From: Pontibacter russatus
GTDB taxonomy: Bacteria; Bacteroidota; Bacteroidia; Cytophagales; Hymenobacteraceae
Length of the DNA stretch: 64,000 nucleotides
Assembly (NCBI RefSeq): GCF_009931655.1
Contig: NZ_CP047984.1
Span: 2,188,501-2,252,500 of the forward strand
Direction: 5' to 3'
Part shown: in pieces, positions 26,672 through 34,968 of the stretch
How the letters are laid out: each line of letters opens with the position of its first letter
Numbering within the stretch: the stretch's first letter is position 1
Made by a program: the position numbers and the translations under genes
Notes under the pieces: generated by a model
Databases searched by the model: none
Seen by the model: the letters and a program-made list of their open reading frames with translations, nothing else
Told to the model about the DNA's origin: nothing

Positions 26672-28429
26672 ATGACCACATTCAGAAACGTCCTTATCGC
26701 CTCCTGCTGCCTGGCTTTGGTGGCAACCGGGGAGAGCAACGCGCAGTTCTCTAAAAAGAAAGCGAAAGCTGCCCCCGAAACGGCCCAGGCCACACCAGCC
26801 CAGCAGCCAACAGAGCGGGACCGGCAGGTGAGCGAGGCGCTTTTTCTGGATGGGATGAAATACTTTATGCTGGAGGACTACCAACAAGCCCTCCAGCTTT
26901 TTCAGAAAGCCTACACCGTCACACCTGACAACGCCGCCATCAATTACAAGATTGGCGAAACATACCTGCACCTGCAGAACGCGGAGGCGGCCCTGCCCTT
27001 TGCCAAGGCTGCCATCGCCCTGGAGAAGCAGAACCCCTACTACTACCTGCTGGCAGCCCAGCTGCACGCCGAACAGAAGCAGTTCGACCAGGCCGCTCAG
27101 GCCTACAACGACCTGTTGAGCAATGTGCCTGACTCCGAGGAGTACCTCTTCAACCTCGCCGACCTCTACCTGTCGCAGTCGCGGTATGAGGACGCGCTGA
27201 AGACATATGAGCGCATCGAGAAGCAGTTTGGGGAGATGGAGCAGCTACACGTAAACCGCCAGCAGATATACCTGCGCCAGAAGAACATAGGCAAGGCGAT
27301 TGAGGAAGGAAACAAACTGCTGGCCAGCAACCCCACCGAGATACGCTATTTCCTGGCCCAGGCTGAACTGCTGAACGCTTCAAAGAAGCCGGACGAGGCC
27401 ATCGCCATTCTGGACAAGGCGCTCCGCCTGGAGCCGAACAACCCCTTCGCCCACCTCATGCTCTCCGACCTGAACCGCCAGAAGGGCAATATGGCAGCGG
27501 CAGAGAAAGCAGTGACAACAGCGTTTGAGAGCCCGGAACTGGATATAGACACCAGGGTGCGCATTCTCGTGGACTTTATCCGCCAGCTGCCCAACCCGGA
27601 GATTGAGGGCGTGGCGCTGGAACTGGCGGACCTGACCATCGCAGCGCACCCGGAAGAAGCCAAAGCATATGCCGTAGCCGGCGACCTGCAGACGATTGCG
27701 GGAAAAAAAGAAGTGGCCCGCGACAACTATTTGAAAGCTGTAAAGCTTGACGACTCCCATTTCAAGATATGGCAGCAGATTGTGCTGCTGGATGCGGAGC
27801 TGTCGCAGGCCGAGGCAATGGTGGAGCACTCGGAGAGCGCGCTCGAACTCTTCCCCAACCAAGCTGTGTTCTGGTTTTACAACGGCACCGGCCACCTCAT
27901 CACAAAAGAGTACGCCAAAGCGGTAAAATCTCTGGAGCACGGGAAGCGCCTCTCAGCGGGCGAGCCGGAGTTGCTGATGCAGTTCAACATGCAGCTCGGA
28001 GACGGCTATAACTCCATGAAGGAATACGCGAAGTCGAACGAGGCATATGAGGCGGTGCTGGCGCAGGACAAGGACAACGAGCACGTGCTCAACAACTACA
28101 GCTACTTCCTGTCGCTGCGCAACGAGAACCTGGAGAAGGCCATCGCAATGGCAGAGCGCCTCGTAAAACTGCACCCCACCAACCCCACCTACCTCGACAC
28201 GTACGCCTGGGTCCTCTATAAAAACGGCGATTACGCCGGAGCCCGCAAGTACCTGGAGCAGGCAGTCGCCATCTCGGACGATGCCACCATTGTGGAGCAT
28301 TACGGCGATGTGCTGTTCAAGCTGGGGAAAAAAGAGGAGGCCGTGAGCCAGTGGCAGAAAGCCAAACTGAAGGGGGAGGCCTCCGCCTATATAGACAAGA
28401 AAATAAAAGACAAGAAACTGTATGAGTAA
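26672..28429 (+). CDS. Secreted tetratricopeptide-repeat protein
   Basis: 585 residues from the ATG at 26672, which opens a signal peptide (MTTFRNVLIASCCLALVATG...SNA); an in-frame extension inside the upstream gene is not used. After a short basic/Ala-Pro linker the rest is TPR repeats, about ten or more, with the usual W/L-G-Y-A-F-A-P pattern, for example EDYQQALQLFQKAYTVTPDN, then PYYYLLAAQLHAEQKQFDQA and YLDTYAWVLYKNGDYAGARK. Such periplasmic or outer-membrane-facing TPR proteins act as docking platforms. Its stop codon overlaps the start of the DUF4292 lipoprotein gene by 8 nt, suggesting a coupled pair with a shared envelope function. Confidence 0.85.
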   Translation: MTTFRNVLIASCCLALVATGESNAQFSKKKAKAAPETAQATPAQQPTERDRQVSEALFLDGMKYFMLEDYQQALQLFQKAYTVTPDNAAINYKIGETYLHLQNAEAALPFAKAAIALEKQNPYYYLLAAQLHAEQKQFDQAAQAYNDLLSNVPDSEEYLFNLADLYLSQSRYEDALKTYERIEKQFGEMEQLHVNRQQIYLRQKNIGKAIEEGNKLLASNPTEIRYFLAQAELLNASKKPDEAIAILDKALRLEPNNPFAHLMLSDLNRQKGNMAAAEKAVTTAFESPELDIDTRVRILVDFIRQLPNPEIEGVALELADLTIAAHPEEAKAYAVAGDLQTIAGKKEVARDNYLKAVKLDDSHFKIWQQIVLLDAELSQAEAMVEHSESALELFPNQAVFWFYNGTGHLITKEYAKAVKSLEHGKRLSAGEPELLMQFNMQLGDGYNSMKEYAKSNEAYEAVLAQDKDNEHVLNNYSYFLSLRNENLEKAIAMAERLVKLHPTNPTYLDTYAWVLYKNGDYAGARKYLEQAVAISDDATIVEHYGDVLFKLGKKEEAVSQWQKAKLKGEASAYIDKKIKDKKLYE

Positions 28430-29174
28430 GCCCCTTTTGCTTTGTCTGCTGGGGCTTTTCCTGCTGGCAGGCTGCAAAAAAGAGGCGGTGCCCACCGCTG
28501 CCTCCACCACTACAGAAAATATCGGCACCGTAGAGGTCAACAACTTCGATTTCAACTACCTCAGCTCCAAAGCCCAGATTTCGCTGAAAGACAGTGACGA
28601 CAACCTCTCGTCCGGTGTATCCTTTCGGATGAAGAAGGACAGCGTGATATGGGTGTCGGTGCAGCCGGGCCTGGGCATTGAGGCCGCCCGCGTCATGCTG
28701 ACCCAAGACTCGGTATATATAGTCAACCGCCTGCAAAAGGAGTATGTGGCCGCCGATTACGCGTACCTGCGCCACAAGCTGCAGGTGGACGTGAGTTTCG
28801 ATTTGCTGCAGGCCATCCTGCTGGGCAACTACCAGGCACAGGGGGCGGAGAAGGCGCTGAACGAGGGGGACATGCAGCACGTGCAGCAGCTTCGCCAGAA
28901 CCTCACCTTCGACTACTTCATCGGCCGCCTGAACAGCAAGCTGCAACAGCTCCGCGTGCAGGACAACAACACCGGCAACACCATTACCGTGAAGTATGAC
29001 GGCTTCGAGAACGTGGGGCAGGTGCCGTTTGCGCACGACCTGGCGGCGCAGGTGCTGCAAAAAGGGCAGGTGTCGGACTTCTCCATCAGCCACAGTCGCA
29101 TCAGCGTATCCGACGAGCCCCTCTCTTTTCCCTTCAGCATACCAGCCGGTTACGAACGCCTCGCGCTCAATTAA
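28422..29174 (+). CDS. DUF4292 lipoprotein (LolB-like fold suspected)
   Basis: A 250-residue lipoprotein with the lipobox LLAGC (Cys about 18). The mature part follows the DUF4292 pattern: FNYLSSKAQISLKDSD, then SFRMKKDSVIWVSVQPGLGIEAARVMLTQDSVYIVNR. The succession of strands, a 'W-x-S-V-x-P-x-x-G-I-E' motif and a 'D-S-V-Y-I-V-N-R' strand resemble the LolA/LolB half-barrel that carries lipoproteins, and it is itself a lipoprotein as LolB is. That functional link is inference from fold pattern. It overlaps the TPR gene by 8 nt and is followed 71 nt later by the EnvC-like gene. Confidence 0.85.
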   Translation: MSKPLLLCLLGLFLLAGCKKEAVPTAASTTTENIGTVEVNNFDFNYLSSKAQISLKDSDDNLSSGVSFRMKKDSVIWVSVQPGLGIEAARVMLTQDSVYIVNRLQKEYVAADYAYLRHKLQVDVSFDLLQAILLGNYQAQGAEKALNEGDMQHVQQLRQNLTFDYFIGRLNSKLQQLRVQDNNTGNTITVKYDGFENVGQVPFAHDLAAQVLQKGQVSDFSISHSRISVSDEPLSFPFSIPAGYERLALN

Positions 29175-29187
29175 ATCCCGCTGGCAG

Positions 29188-29219
29188 TTGGTTCTTCAGG
29201 TATAGTTTTACCATCTTTG
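29188..29219 (+). promoter_or_regulatory. Possible promoter of the EnvC-like gene
   Basis: TTG at 29188-29190 and CATCTTTG at 29212-29219, a 21-nt spacer, resemble the Bacteroidota consensus with one mismatch in the -7 box. It would give a leader of about 23 nt. Confidence 0.35.
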
Positions 29220-29245
29220 TAGCCTTAGAGTAGAAGAACCCCCTT

Positions 29246-30484
29246 GTGATGAACGCCCTTTACAGATTCACTTTTTTCCTGCTAATCCTATGCCTGCCGC
29301 TGGCCTCCCAGGCCCAGAAACAGAAAAGCAAGGCGCAGCTGGAGAAAGAGAAGAAAGAAAACCTTGCCCGCATCAAAGAGGCCAACCGCATCCTGCAGCA
29401 GACAAAAAAGAAGAAAGAGGCTTCCATCGGCCAGCTCAATGCCATCAAAGAGAAAATAACGGTTCAGAAGGGCGTCATCAGCAACATCTCGCGCGAGATA
29501 AATTACATCGAGTCGGATGTGCGGGAGACGGAGGGCATGGTGAGTGCGCTCCAGAACGACCTCGAGAAACTGAAGGCCGAATACGCCACGATGGTATATG
29601 CGGCCTCCAAAACCGCCAACAGCTACAATAAACTCATGTTCCTGTTTGCCTCCGACTCCTTTAACCAGCTGGTGCGGCGCATGCGCTACCTGCAGCAGTA
29701 CTCAGATGCCCGCCAGAAACAAGCCGAGCAAATAAACAAGGCGCAGACCGTCTTATCAGGCCAGTTGGCGATACTGGAGTCTAAGAAAAACCAGAAGGAG
29801 CGCCTGCTGAGCAAGCAGGTGGCGGAGAGCCAGAACCTCCAGAGGCTGCGGCAACAGCAGGACAGCGTCATCACCAACCTCACCCAGCAGGAAACCGGCC
29901 TGAAGAAGGAAGTGGCCGCCCGCCAGGAGTCGGTGAAGAAACTGGAGAGGCTGATTGCCGACATTGTGCGGGAAGAGATAGAGCGTGCGGCGCGTGCGGC
30001 GCGCGCAGCCGGCAAAGCCACGAGCGGCAGTTCCAACAAAGTGACGCTAACGCCGGAGGCGGCGCTTATCTCCTCTTCTTTCGCCGGTAACAAGGGGCGT
30101 CTGGCCTGGCCTGTGGAGCGCGGCTTCATCTCACAGACGTTTGGCCGCCACAACCACCCGGTGCTGAAGGGCGTGGTGGTGGAAAACCACGGCGTGGATA
30201 TACAGACATCGCAGGGGGCCAGCGCCCGCGCCATATTTGAGGGAACCGTGCTCACGGTGGCCTCAGTGCCAGGCATGAACAACATTGTGATGGTGCAGCA
30301 CGGGGAGTACTTCACGGTATATGCCAAGCTCAAGTCCGTGAACGTGAAACCGGGCCAGACCATCAAGATGAAGGACCCCATCGGCACGGTATACACCGAC
30401 GGAAGCGGCACCACTGAGCTGCAGTTCCAGGTCTGGAAGAACCAGCAGAACCTGAACCCGGCCACCTGGATTGCCCCCAAATAG
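29246..30484 (+). CDS. EnvC-like murein hydrolase activator (coiled coil plus degenerate LytM/M23 domain)
   Basis: A 412-residue secreted protein: a signal peptide (ending ...PLASQA), a long coiled coil rich in Lys/Glu/Gln (about 25-255), then a LytM/M23 domain (about 290-410). The domain keeps HGVDIQ, the place of the first zinc ligands, but where active enzymes have YAHL it has YAKL, and where they have the HLHFE motif it reads ELQFQV. The second pair of metal ligands is therefore gone, as in E. coli EnvC, which does not cut peptidoglycan but activates amidases. This points to a regulator of cell-wall splitting at division. It precedes a 790-nt gap and the tat genes. Confidence 0.85.
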   Translation: MMNALYRFTFFLLILCLPLASQAQKQKSKAQLEKEKKENLARIKEANRILQQTKKKKEASIGQLNAIKEKITVQKGVISNISREINYIESDVRETEGMVSALQNDLEKLKAEYATMVYAASKTANSYNKLMFLFASDSFNQLVRRMRYLQQYSDARQKQAEQINKAQTVLSGQLAILESKKNQKERLLSKQVAESQNLQRLRQQQDSVITNLTQQETGLKKEVAARQESVKKLERLIADIVREEIERAARAARAAGKATSGSSNKVTLTPEAALISSSFAGNKGRLAWPVERGFISQTFGRHNHPVLKGVVVENHGVDIQTSQGASARAIFEGTVLTVASVPGMNNIVMVQHGEYFTVYAKLKSVNVKPGQTIKMKDPIGTVYTDGSGTTELQFQVWKNQQNLNPATWIAPK

Positions 30485-30503
30485 GACTCCCCTTTCACAC
30501 CCG

Positions 30504-30553
30504 CGCCTCAACAGGAAAGCCACCGGTAATAGAGTGGCTTTCCTGTTGAGGCG
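30504..30553 (+). terminator. 20-bp perfect hairpin after the EnvC-like gene
   Basis: Bases 30504-30523 pair with 30534-30553 (CGCCTC...GAGGCG) around a 10-nt loop, 19 nt after the stop codon. The tail is GCTTTACC, a weak T run. Confidence 0.8.
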
Positions 30554-30566
30554 GCTTTACCTGCCG

Positions 30567-30604
30567 GCCATATATAGCAGGCATAAGAGCCTGCTATATA
30601 TGGC
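30567..30604. terminator. 16-bp perfect hairpin with TATATA in the stem
   Basis: GCCATATATAGCAGGC at 30567-30582 is the exact reverse complement of 30589-30604; the loop is ATAAGA. It is the second hairpin in a row after the EnvC-like gene, 13 nt beyond the first. It may be a backup terminator or a member of the TATATA-bearing hairpin family. Confidence 0.6.
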
Positions 30605-30623
30605 GATAGAACCTGGTACCCCT

Positions 30624-30726
30624 AAATAAAAAAACACCCCACAGTGCAGGGTGCCTTTCCAAGCTATGAAAACAAACTTAATTTTTTTATCTGAATGCAG
30701 CCCTGGCGGGCCTGCAGCAAATTCTG
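30624..30726 (-). ncRNA. Candidate small RNA of about 100 nt, minus strand
   Basis: On the minus strand a consensus promoter (TTG 30760-30758, 20-nt spacer, TACATTTG 30737-30730) predicts a start near 30726. A hairpin CACCC/GGGTG (30649-30653 with 30635-30639) followed by seven T residues and TTTA ends the transcript near 30624. The roughly 100 nt in between have no ORF and begin with a strong hairpin (TGCAGGCCC pairing with GGGCTGCA, around 30692-30716), then an A-rich single-stranded stretch. It is not a tRNA, tmRNA, RNase P or SRP RNA as far as I can tell. Its orientation is opposite to both flanking genes. Confidence 0.45.
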
Positions 30727-31217
30727 ATTCAAATGTACGACGATCTGACTAATAATGCAACTTTATTACATCAGCCCGTAATATCGCATCATTCATGTAT
30801 ATATATACTTATATTTAAGAAAAATGTTACTTTGGGTTCCCTTTTATTTTTAACAATTCACGAAGCCCGGAAGTTGCTTTGCCAGCGAATAAGTTTCGGG
30901 CCTTCCGGCACCGGGATTTCCATCAAAAAATGCGCTGCGCCTGGGCCTCTATATGCTACAGCAATTTGATTAATTCGCCTTTTCTGTTTACTTTTCGAAA
31001 GCGTGTCCCTCCGCTTATACAGGCCTGCTGCCCTTGCTCAGGGTTCTGAAAACATACAGGCTGTTCTGTCTGCAGATAAAATGCTGCCAGCCTCCGCGTA
31101 ATTACAATGTGCGGGTATGGCAGAAAACACAGTGCACGGCCCTTATTCGCCTTTGCTGCCGGAGGTTAAAAATAATTCAGGGCGGAAAAGAGGCACTTTA
31201 AACTTAAAGAATCCGTT

Positions 31218-31249
31218 TTGGGTTTAATCAAAATATAACTCTAATTTTG
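31218..31249 (+). promoter_or_regulatory. Promoter of the tatA-tatA-gatA-mltD operon
   Basis: TTG at 31218-31220 and TAATTTTG at 31242-31249 with a 21-nt spacer match the Bacteroidota consensus. The predicted start of transcription near 31253 leaves a leader of about 22 nt before tatA. Confidence 0.7.
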
Positions 31250-31274
31250 TAGCATTCATTTAAAATCGAAAAAG

Positions 31275-31493
31275 ATGGCTATCAACAACATTTTCTTATT
31301 CTTAGGAGGCTTGGGAGGCACAGAGATCCTTTTGATCCTTTTCGTTATCCTGCTTCTGTTCGGTGCCAAGCGCATCCCGGAACTGGCAAGGGGCATGGGC
31401 CGCGGCATTCGTGAGTTCAAAGACGCCACTAAGGAGATCAAGAGCGACATCGAGAACTCCGTGAAGGACGATAGCCACAGCACTACGAAGTAA
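31275..31493 (+). CDS. tatA: Twin-arginine translocase subunit TatA/TatE (first copy)
   Basis: A 72-residue TatA. It has an N-terminal membrane helix (about 10-30; [19 protein letters not shown]), the conserved FGxxxxPEL hinge and an amphipathic helix ([21 protein letters not shown]), then an acidic tail. TatA oligomers form the protein-conducting part of the Tat pathway for folded proteins; tatC is not in the window. It is 25 nt from a very similar second copy and heads an operon with gatA and mltD behind a clear promoter. Confidence 0.9.
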   Translation: MAINNIFLFLGGLGGTEILLILFVILLLFGAKRIPELARGMGRGIREFKDATKEIKSDIENSVKDDSHSTTK

Positions 31494-31518
31494 TCCTCAT
31501 CTAGCTTTCAGTAGCTCT

Positions 31519-31737
31519 ATGAACGTTACATCTTTGCTTCTCTTTCTGGGGGATCTGGGGGGAGGAGAAATGCTTGTCATCCTAATGGCTGTGCTGCTAT
31601 TGTTCGGCGCAGATAAAATTCCGAACATCGCGCGCTCCCTCGGGCGCGGCATCCGCGAGTTCAAGGATGCGACAAATGAAATCAAGAACGAACTCGAGCA
31701 ATCCATCAAAGACGATCCTAAGTCAAAAATAGATTGA
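31519..31737 (+). CDS. Twin-arginine translocase subunit TatA/TatE (second copy)
   Basis: Also 72 residues and built the same way as the upstream copy: a helix ([20 protein letters not shown]), the FGA-x-K-I-P hinge and an amphipathic helix with the shared [19 protein letters not shown]. The hinge here is DKIPNIA rather than KRIPELA, and the helix carries an early Glu ([10 protein letters not shown]). In both copies a glutamate just before the membrane helix is kept (TEILLI/GEMLVI). The pair may divide TatA and TatB/TatE roles; which is which cannot be read from sequence. Its stop codon overlaps the TTG start of gatA. Confidence 0.88.
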   Translation: MNVTSLLLFLGDLGGGEMLVILMAVLLLFGADKIPNIARSLGRGIREFKDATNEIKNELEQSIKDDPKSKID

Positions 31738-33170
31738 GACAATATAACACGCTACGCGATATCCGCGCCGCTATTGCCGACAGACAATTGACATGCCGGC
31801 AATTGGTAGAGCAGTACCTACAGAATATCAAGGAAAAGGCATCCCTGAACGCCTTCCTGGAAGTATTTGAGCAGGAAGCCTTTACACAGGCAGACATCGT
31901 GGACCACAAAATCACCAATGGCACAGCCGGGAAACTGGCTGGCATGGTGATTGGCATCAAAGACGTGCTTGCTTACAAAGGCCACAGCCTGCAGGCCTCC
32001 AGCCATATCCTCGATGGCTTCAAATCACTTTATACCGCATCTGCGGTGGAGCGGCTGCTGCAGGAGGACGCCATTATTATCGGGCGCCAGAATTGCGACG
32101 AGTTCGCCATGGGCGCCTCTAACGAGACATCCGCTTTCGGCAACGTGCTGAACGCCGACGACCCCTCCCGCGTGCCGGGCGGTTCCTCGGGCGGCTCGGC
32201 CGTGGCCGTGCAGGCTGATCTGTGCTTTGCCTCCATCGGCTCCGATACCGGCGGCTCTGTGCGCCAGCCCGCCTCGTTCTGCGGGGTGGTTGGCTTCAAA
32301 CCCACCTATTCCCGCATTTCGCGCTACGGCCTGATTGCGTATGCCTCGTCCTTCGACCAGATTGGCGTCATTACGAAAAGCGTGCCGGATGCCGCCCTGC
32401 TGCTGGAGGTGATGGCCGGCAAAGACGATATGGACAGCACCGCCAGCCAGCGCGAGGTGCCACCCTACAGCGAACTGCTCTCCTCCGAAAAGAAGTACCG
32501 GATCGGCTATATCCGCGACTGCTTTGAGAGCGAGGGCCTGAACACAGAAGTGAAAGACGCCATCCTGGGTGTGAAAGAGATGCTGCGCGAATCGGGCCAC
32601 CAGGTGGAGGCTGTGGATTTCCCGTACCTCGACTACATTGTGCCAACCTATTATATCCTCACCACCGCCGAAGCCAGTTCCAACCTGGGCCGCTACGATG
32701 GGGTGAAGTACGGCTTCCGGTCCGGGAACGTCACCGACCTGACCTCGCTCTACAAAAAGACGCGGGCAGAGGGTTTCGGGCAGGAGGTGCAGCGCCGTAT
32801 CATGCTGGGCACCTTCGTATTGAGCGCCGACTATTACGATGCCTACTACACCAAGGCGCAGAAAGTGAGACGACTGATTAAAGAGAAGACGGATGAGTTG
32901 CTTCAGGCATATGATTTTCTTATATTGCCTACCGCCCCAACCACTGCGTTTAAAATAGGGGAAAACACAGCGAATCCGTTGGCCATGTACCTGGCGGATA
33001 TCTTTACCGTGCAGGCCTCACTTGCTGGCGTGCCAGCCATCTCCATACCGGTTGGCCGCGATGCCAACGGCCTGTCCATCGGGTTGCAGCTAATGGCCCG
33101 ATCATTCGAGGAACCGCAACTGCTGGCCTTCTCGAGTCAAATTATGGACATGATTTCCGTTGAAGCATAG
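31734..33170 (+). CDS. gatA: Asp/Glu-tRNA amidotransferase subunit A
   Basis: A 478-residue GatA, the amidase subunit of the GatCAB complex that converts Glu-tRNA(Gln) to Gln-tRNA(Gln) and/or Asp-tRNA(Asn) to Asn-tRNA(Asn). The Ser-cisSer-Lys triad is readable: K76 in GIKDVLA, S151 in PGGSSGGSA and S175 in [12 protein letters not shown] (24 residues apart, as in S. aureus). The start is a TTG at 31734 that overlaps the tatA2 stop codon by 4 nt, implying translational coupling; no ATG lies near the conserved N-terminus. gatB and gatC are elsewhere. mltD follows 8 nt later. Confidence 0.93.
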   Translation: MRQYNTLRDIRAAIADRQLTCRQLVEQYLQNIKEKASLNAFLEVFEQEAFTQADIVDHKITNGTAGKLAGMVIGIKDVLAYKGHSLQASSHILDGFKSLYTASAVERLLQEDAIIIGRQNCDEFAMGASNETSAFGNVLNADDPSRVPGGSSGGSAVAVQADLCFASIGSDTGGSVRQPASFCGVVGFKPTYSRISRYGLIAYASSFDQIGVITKSVPDAALLLEVMAGKDDMDSTASQREVPPYSELLSSEKKYRIGYIRDCFESEGLNTEVKDAILGVKEMLRESGHQVEAVDFPYLDYIVPTYYILTTAEASSNLGRYDGVKYGFRSGNVTDLTSLYKKTRAEGFGQEVQRRIMLGTFVLSADYYDAYYTKAQKVRRLIKEKTDELLQAYDFLILPTAPTTAFKIGENTANPLAMYLADIFTVQASLAGVPAISIPVGRDANGLSIGLQLMARSFEEPQLLAFSSQIMDMISVEA

Positions 33171-33178
33171 ATAATGCC

Positions 33179-34711
33179 ATGACCTCTACAAAATTCCTTA
33201 CACTGCTTTCGGCTGTGGTCTGTAGCATGTGGGCGGCTAACGCCCCCGCTCTCGGCCACGGCCGTTTGTTTGAACAGCCCGCCCCCGGCGACACGCTGAC
33301 CAAGCCGAAGATGGACACCACCGTTCTCTCCCCAGACGAACTGGCGCTGCTGATTGAGTATATCCCCAACGAACCCGATGAGGTGATCGCCGACAGGCTG
33401 AGCTGCATTGAGACGGAGATCCCGCTTGAGTTTAACAACTATGTAAGGAACTTCATCGACTACTTCACCATCCGCAACCGGAAGTACACCCGCACCATGA
33501 TAACGCGCGAGAACGTTTACTTTCCGATGTACGAGCGGTACCTCAAGAAGCACAACATGCCGATGGAGCTCAAATACCTCTCCATCGTGGAGTCAGGTCT
33601 TAACCCGAAGGCGCAATCTCCGGTGGGCGCGGCGGGCCTGTGGCAGTTCATGAAACCTACTGCCGGCGACTTCGGCCTGAAGTTCAACCAGTATATAGAC
33701 GAGCGCCTGGACCCTGAGAAATCAACGGATGCCGCCCTGCGCTACCTGCGCCGCCTGCACAACACCTACGGCGACTGGGAACTGGCCCTGGCGGCCTACA
33801 ACTGCGGCCCCGGCAACGTGAGGAAAGCCATTCGCAGGGCGGGGGGCGGCAAAAAGACGTTCTGGGAGATTTTCCCCTACCTGCCAAAAGAAACCCGCGG
33901 CTATATCCCGTCGATGACGGCGGTTATATATGCCATGCATCACGCCGCCGACCACAACATCTTCTCCGACTCTATCCTGTACCAGCCGGAGGTAGCCTAC
34001 CTGGAGGTGTCGCAGGAACTGGACCTGGACCGCCTGGCTGCGGAACTGCACATTACGCCGGAACAGCTGATGGCGCTTAACCCCGAACTGAAGCAGACGG
34101 TTATTCCGAAGCACCTGCACTACAGGCTGCGCATCCCGGCGGCGCGCGCCGCCCTGCTGGCCTCTACTGACGATAAAAGCTGTATTCTGATGGCTGCCGC
34201 CCCTGTCCGGGAGCCAGCTCTAAAGCTGACGCCTGCAGAGACTCCCGCCATGCTGGCTTCCGCTAAGACGGATGAACCCGCAGAGGAGAAAAAGACTTTA
34301 GCGAAACAGGAGGACAAAGCCGCCAGGAAAAAGACACTCTACACCGTGCAGCGCGGAGATAACCTGACGCAGATCGCATCGCGGCACCAGGTGACACCTG
34401 CCCAGCTGCAGGAATGGAACAACCTGAAAGGCAGCCGCATACAGCCTGATCAGAAGCTGGTGATATATAAGCCCGCCTCCGCAGAAGAACAGACGGTGGC
34501 GCTTGCCTCCAATAGCGAGGCAAAGGCACCCGACAAAACTAAACAGGCGGCTGAGATGGGGCAGGAGCAGCTCATATACCACGTGCAGCCCGGCGACACC
34601 CTCTGGAACATCTCGCAAAAGTACAACGGCATCAGCATCGAGCAGATCAAGAAGCTCAACAAACTGAAGTCTGACAACCTGAAGCCAGGGCAAAAGCTGA
34701 TCCTGAGTTAG
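33179..34711 (+). CDS. mltD: Membrane-bound lytic murein transglycosylase D-like protein with LysM domains
   Basis: A 510-residue secreted protein: signal peptide (about 1-24), then an SLT transglycosylase domain (about 100-250) with the catalytic Glu in LSIVESGLNPKAQSPVGAAGLWQFM and the AYNCGPGNV motif; then a linker and two C-terminal LysM domains (about 382-428, YTVQRGDNLTQIA; and 462-508, YHVQPGDTLWNIS) that bind peptidoglycan glycan. A third, degenerate LysM-like stretch may lie at about 280-320. It cuts the glycan strand with formation of 1,6-anhydromuramic acid. It is the last gene of the tatA-gatA operon; a hairpin terminator follows. There is no lipobox, unlike E. coli MltD. Confidence 0.92.
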   Translation: MTSTKFLTLLSAVVCSMWAANAPALGHGRLFEQPAPGDTLTKPKMDTTVLSPDELALLIEYIPNEPDEVIADRLSCIETEIPLEFNNYVRNFIDYFTIRNRKYTRTMITRENVYFPMYERYLKKHNMPMELKYLSIVESGLNPKAQSPVGAAGLWQFMKPTAGDFGLKFNQYIDERLDPEKSTDAALRYLRRLHNTYGDWELALAAYNCGPGNVRKAIRRAGGGKKTFWEIFPYLPKETRGYIPSMTAVIYAMHHAADHNIFSDSILYQPEVAYLEVSQELDLDRLAAELHITPEQLMALNPELKQTVIPKHLHYRLRIPAARAALLASTDDKSCILMAAAPVREPALKLTPAETPAMLASAKTDEPAEEKKTLAKQEDKAARKKTLYTVQRGDNLTQIASRHQVTPAQLQEWNNLKGSRIQPDQKLVIYKPASAEEQTVALASNSEAKAPDKTKQAAEMGQEQLIYHVQPGDTLWNISQKYNGISIEQIKKLNKLKSDNLKPGQKLILS

Positions 34712-34730
34712 CATTCACCGGCGGGCCACA

Positions 34731-34766
34731 GCAAAAGAGCACCTTCAGCAAGAGGGTGCTCTTTGC
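34731..34766 (+). terminator. Terminator after mltD
   Basis: GCAAAAGAGCACC (34731-34743) pairs with GGGTGCTCTTTGC (34754-34766) with one bulged A. The end CTCTTTGCTT supplies a short T-rich tail. It lies 19 nt after the mltD stop codon. Confidence 0.75.
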
Positions 34767-34968
34767 TTATCCGGGAGACTCCAGCGGCAGGGCCATATTA
34801 AAAAATTGATAAATGCTGCCCTTAAAACTGCTATACCCCTTATCTTTGGCAGTGCAACTTGGATAACCGCCGAATTCTTACAAAATTGGTATCCAGCACT
34901 ATATTTACAAAGGCGGGCTGGCACCCAACGGCCTGTTCCGCAACGACAAAGCAAACGACCACGCATCT

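Larger units (their letters stand above)
30485..31274. other. Large gene-free gap between the EnvC-like gene and tatA
   Basis: About 790 nt, the longest non-coding stretch of the window. From left to right it contains two long hairpins (30504-30553 and 30567-30604), a minus-strand terminator-like element (30624-30653), a minus-strand promoter match (30730-30760), an inverted repeat CCCGGAAG/CTTCCGG (30866-30873 and 30902-30908), about 300 nt with nothing recognisable, and a promoter before tatA. A 78-codon plus-strand frame at 30733-30969 is not protein-like. Confidence 0.65.

Noticed and set aside
24000..28000. A polysaccharide biosynthesis cluster around the flippase and nucleotidyltransferase
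   Set aside because: No glycosyltransferase, polymerase or epimerase genes are present; the two genes sit in a conserved housekeeping run with dut.
30733..30969. 78-codon plus-strand frame in the EnvC-tatA gap
   Set aside because: Composition unlike the neighbouring genes, start without ribosome binding site, and it overlaps the candidate sRNA promoter.
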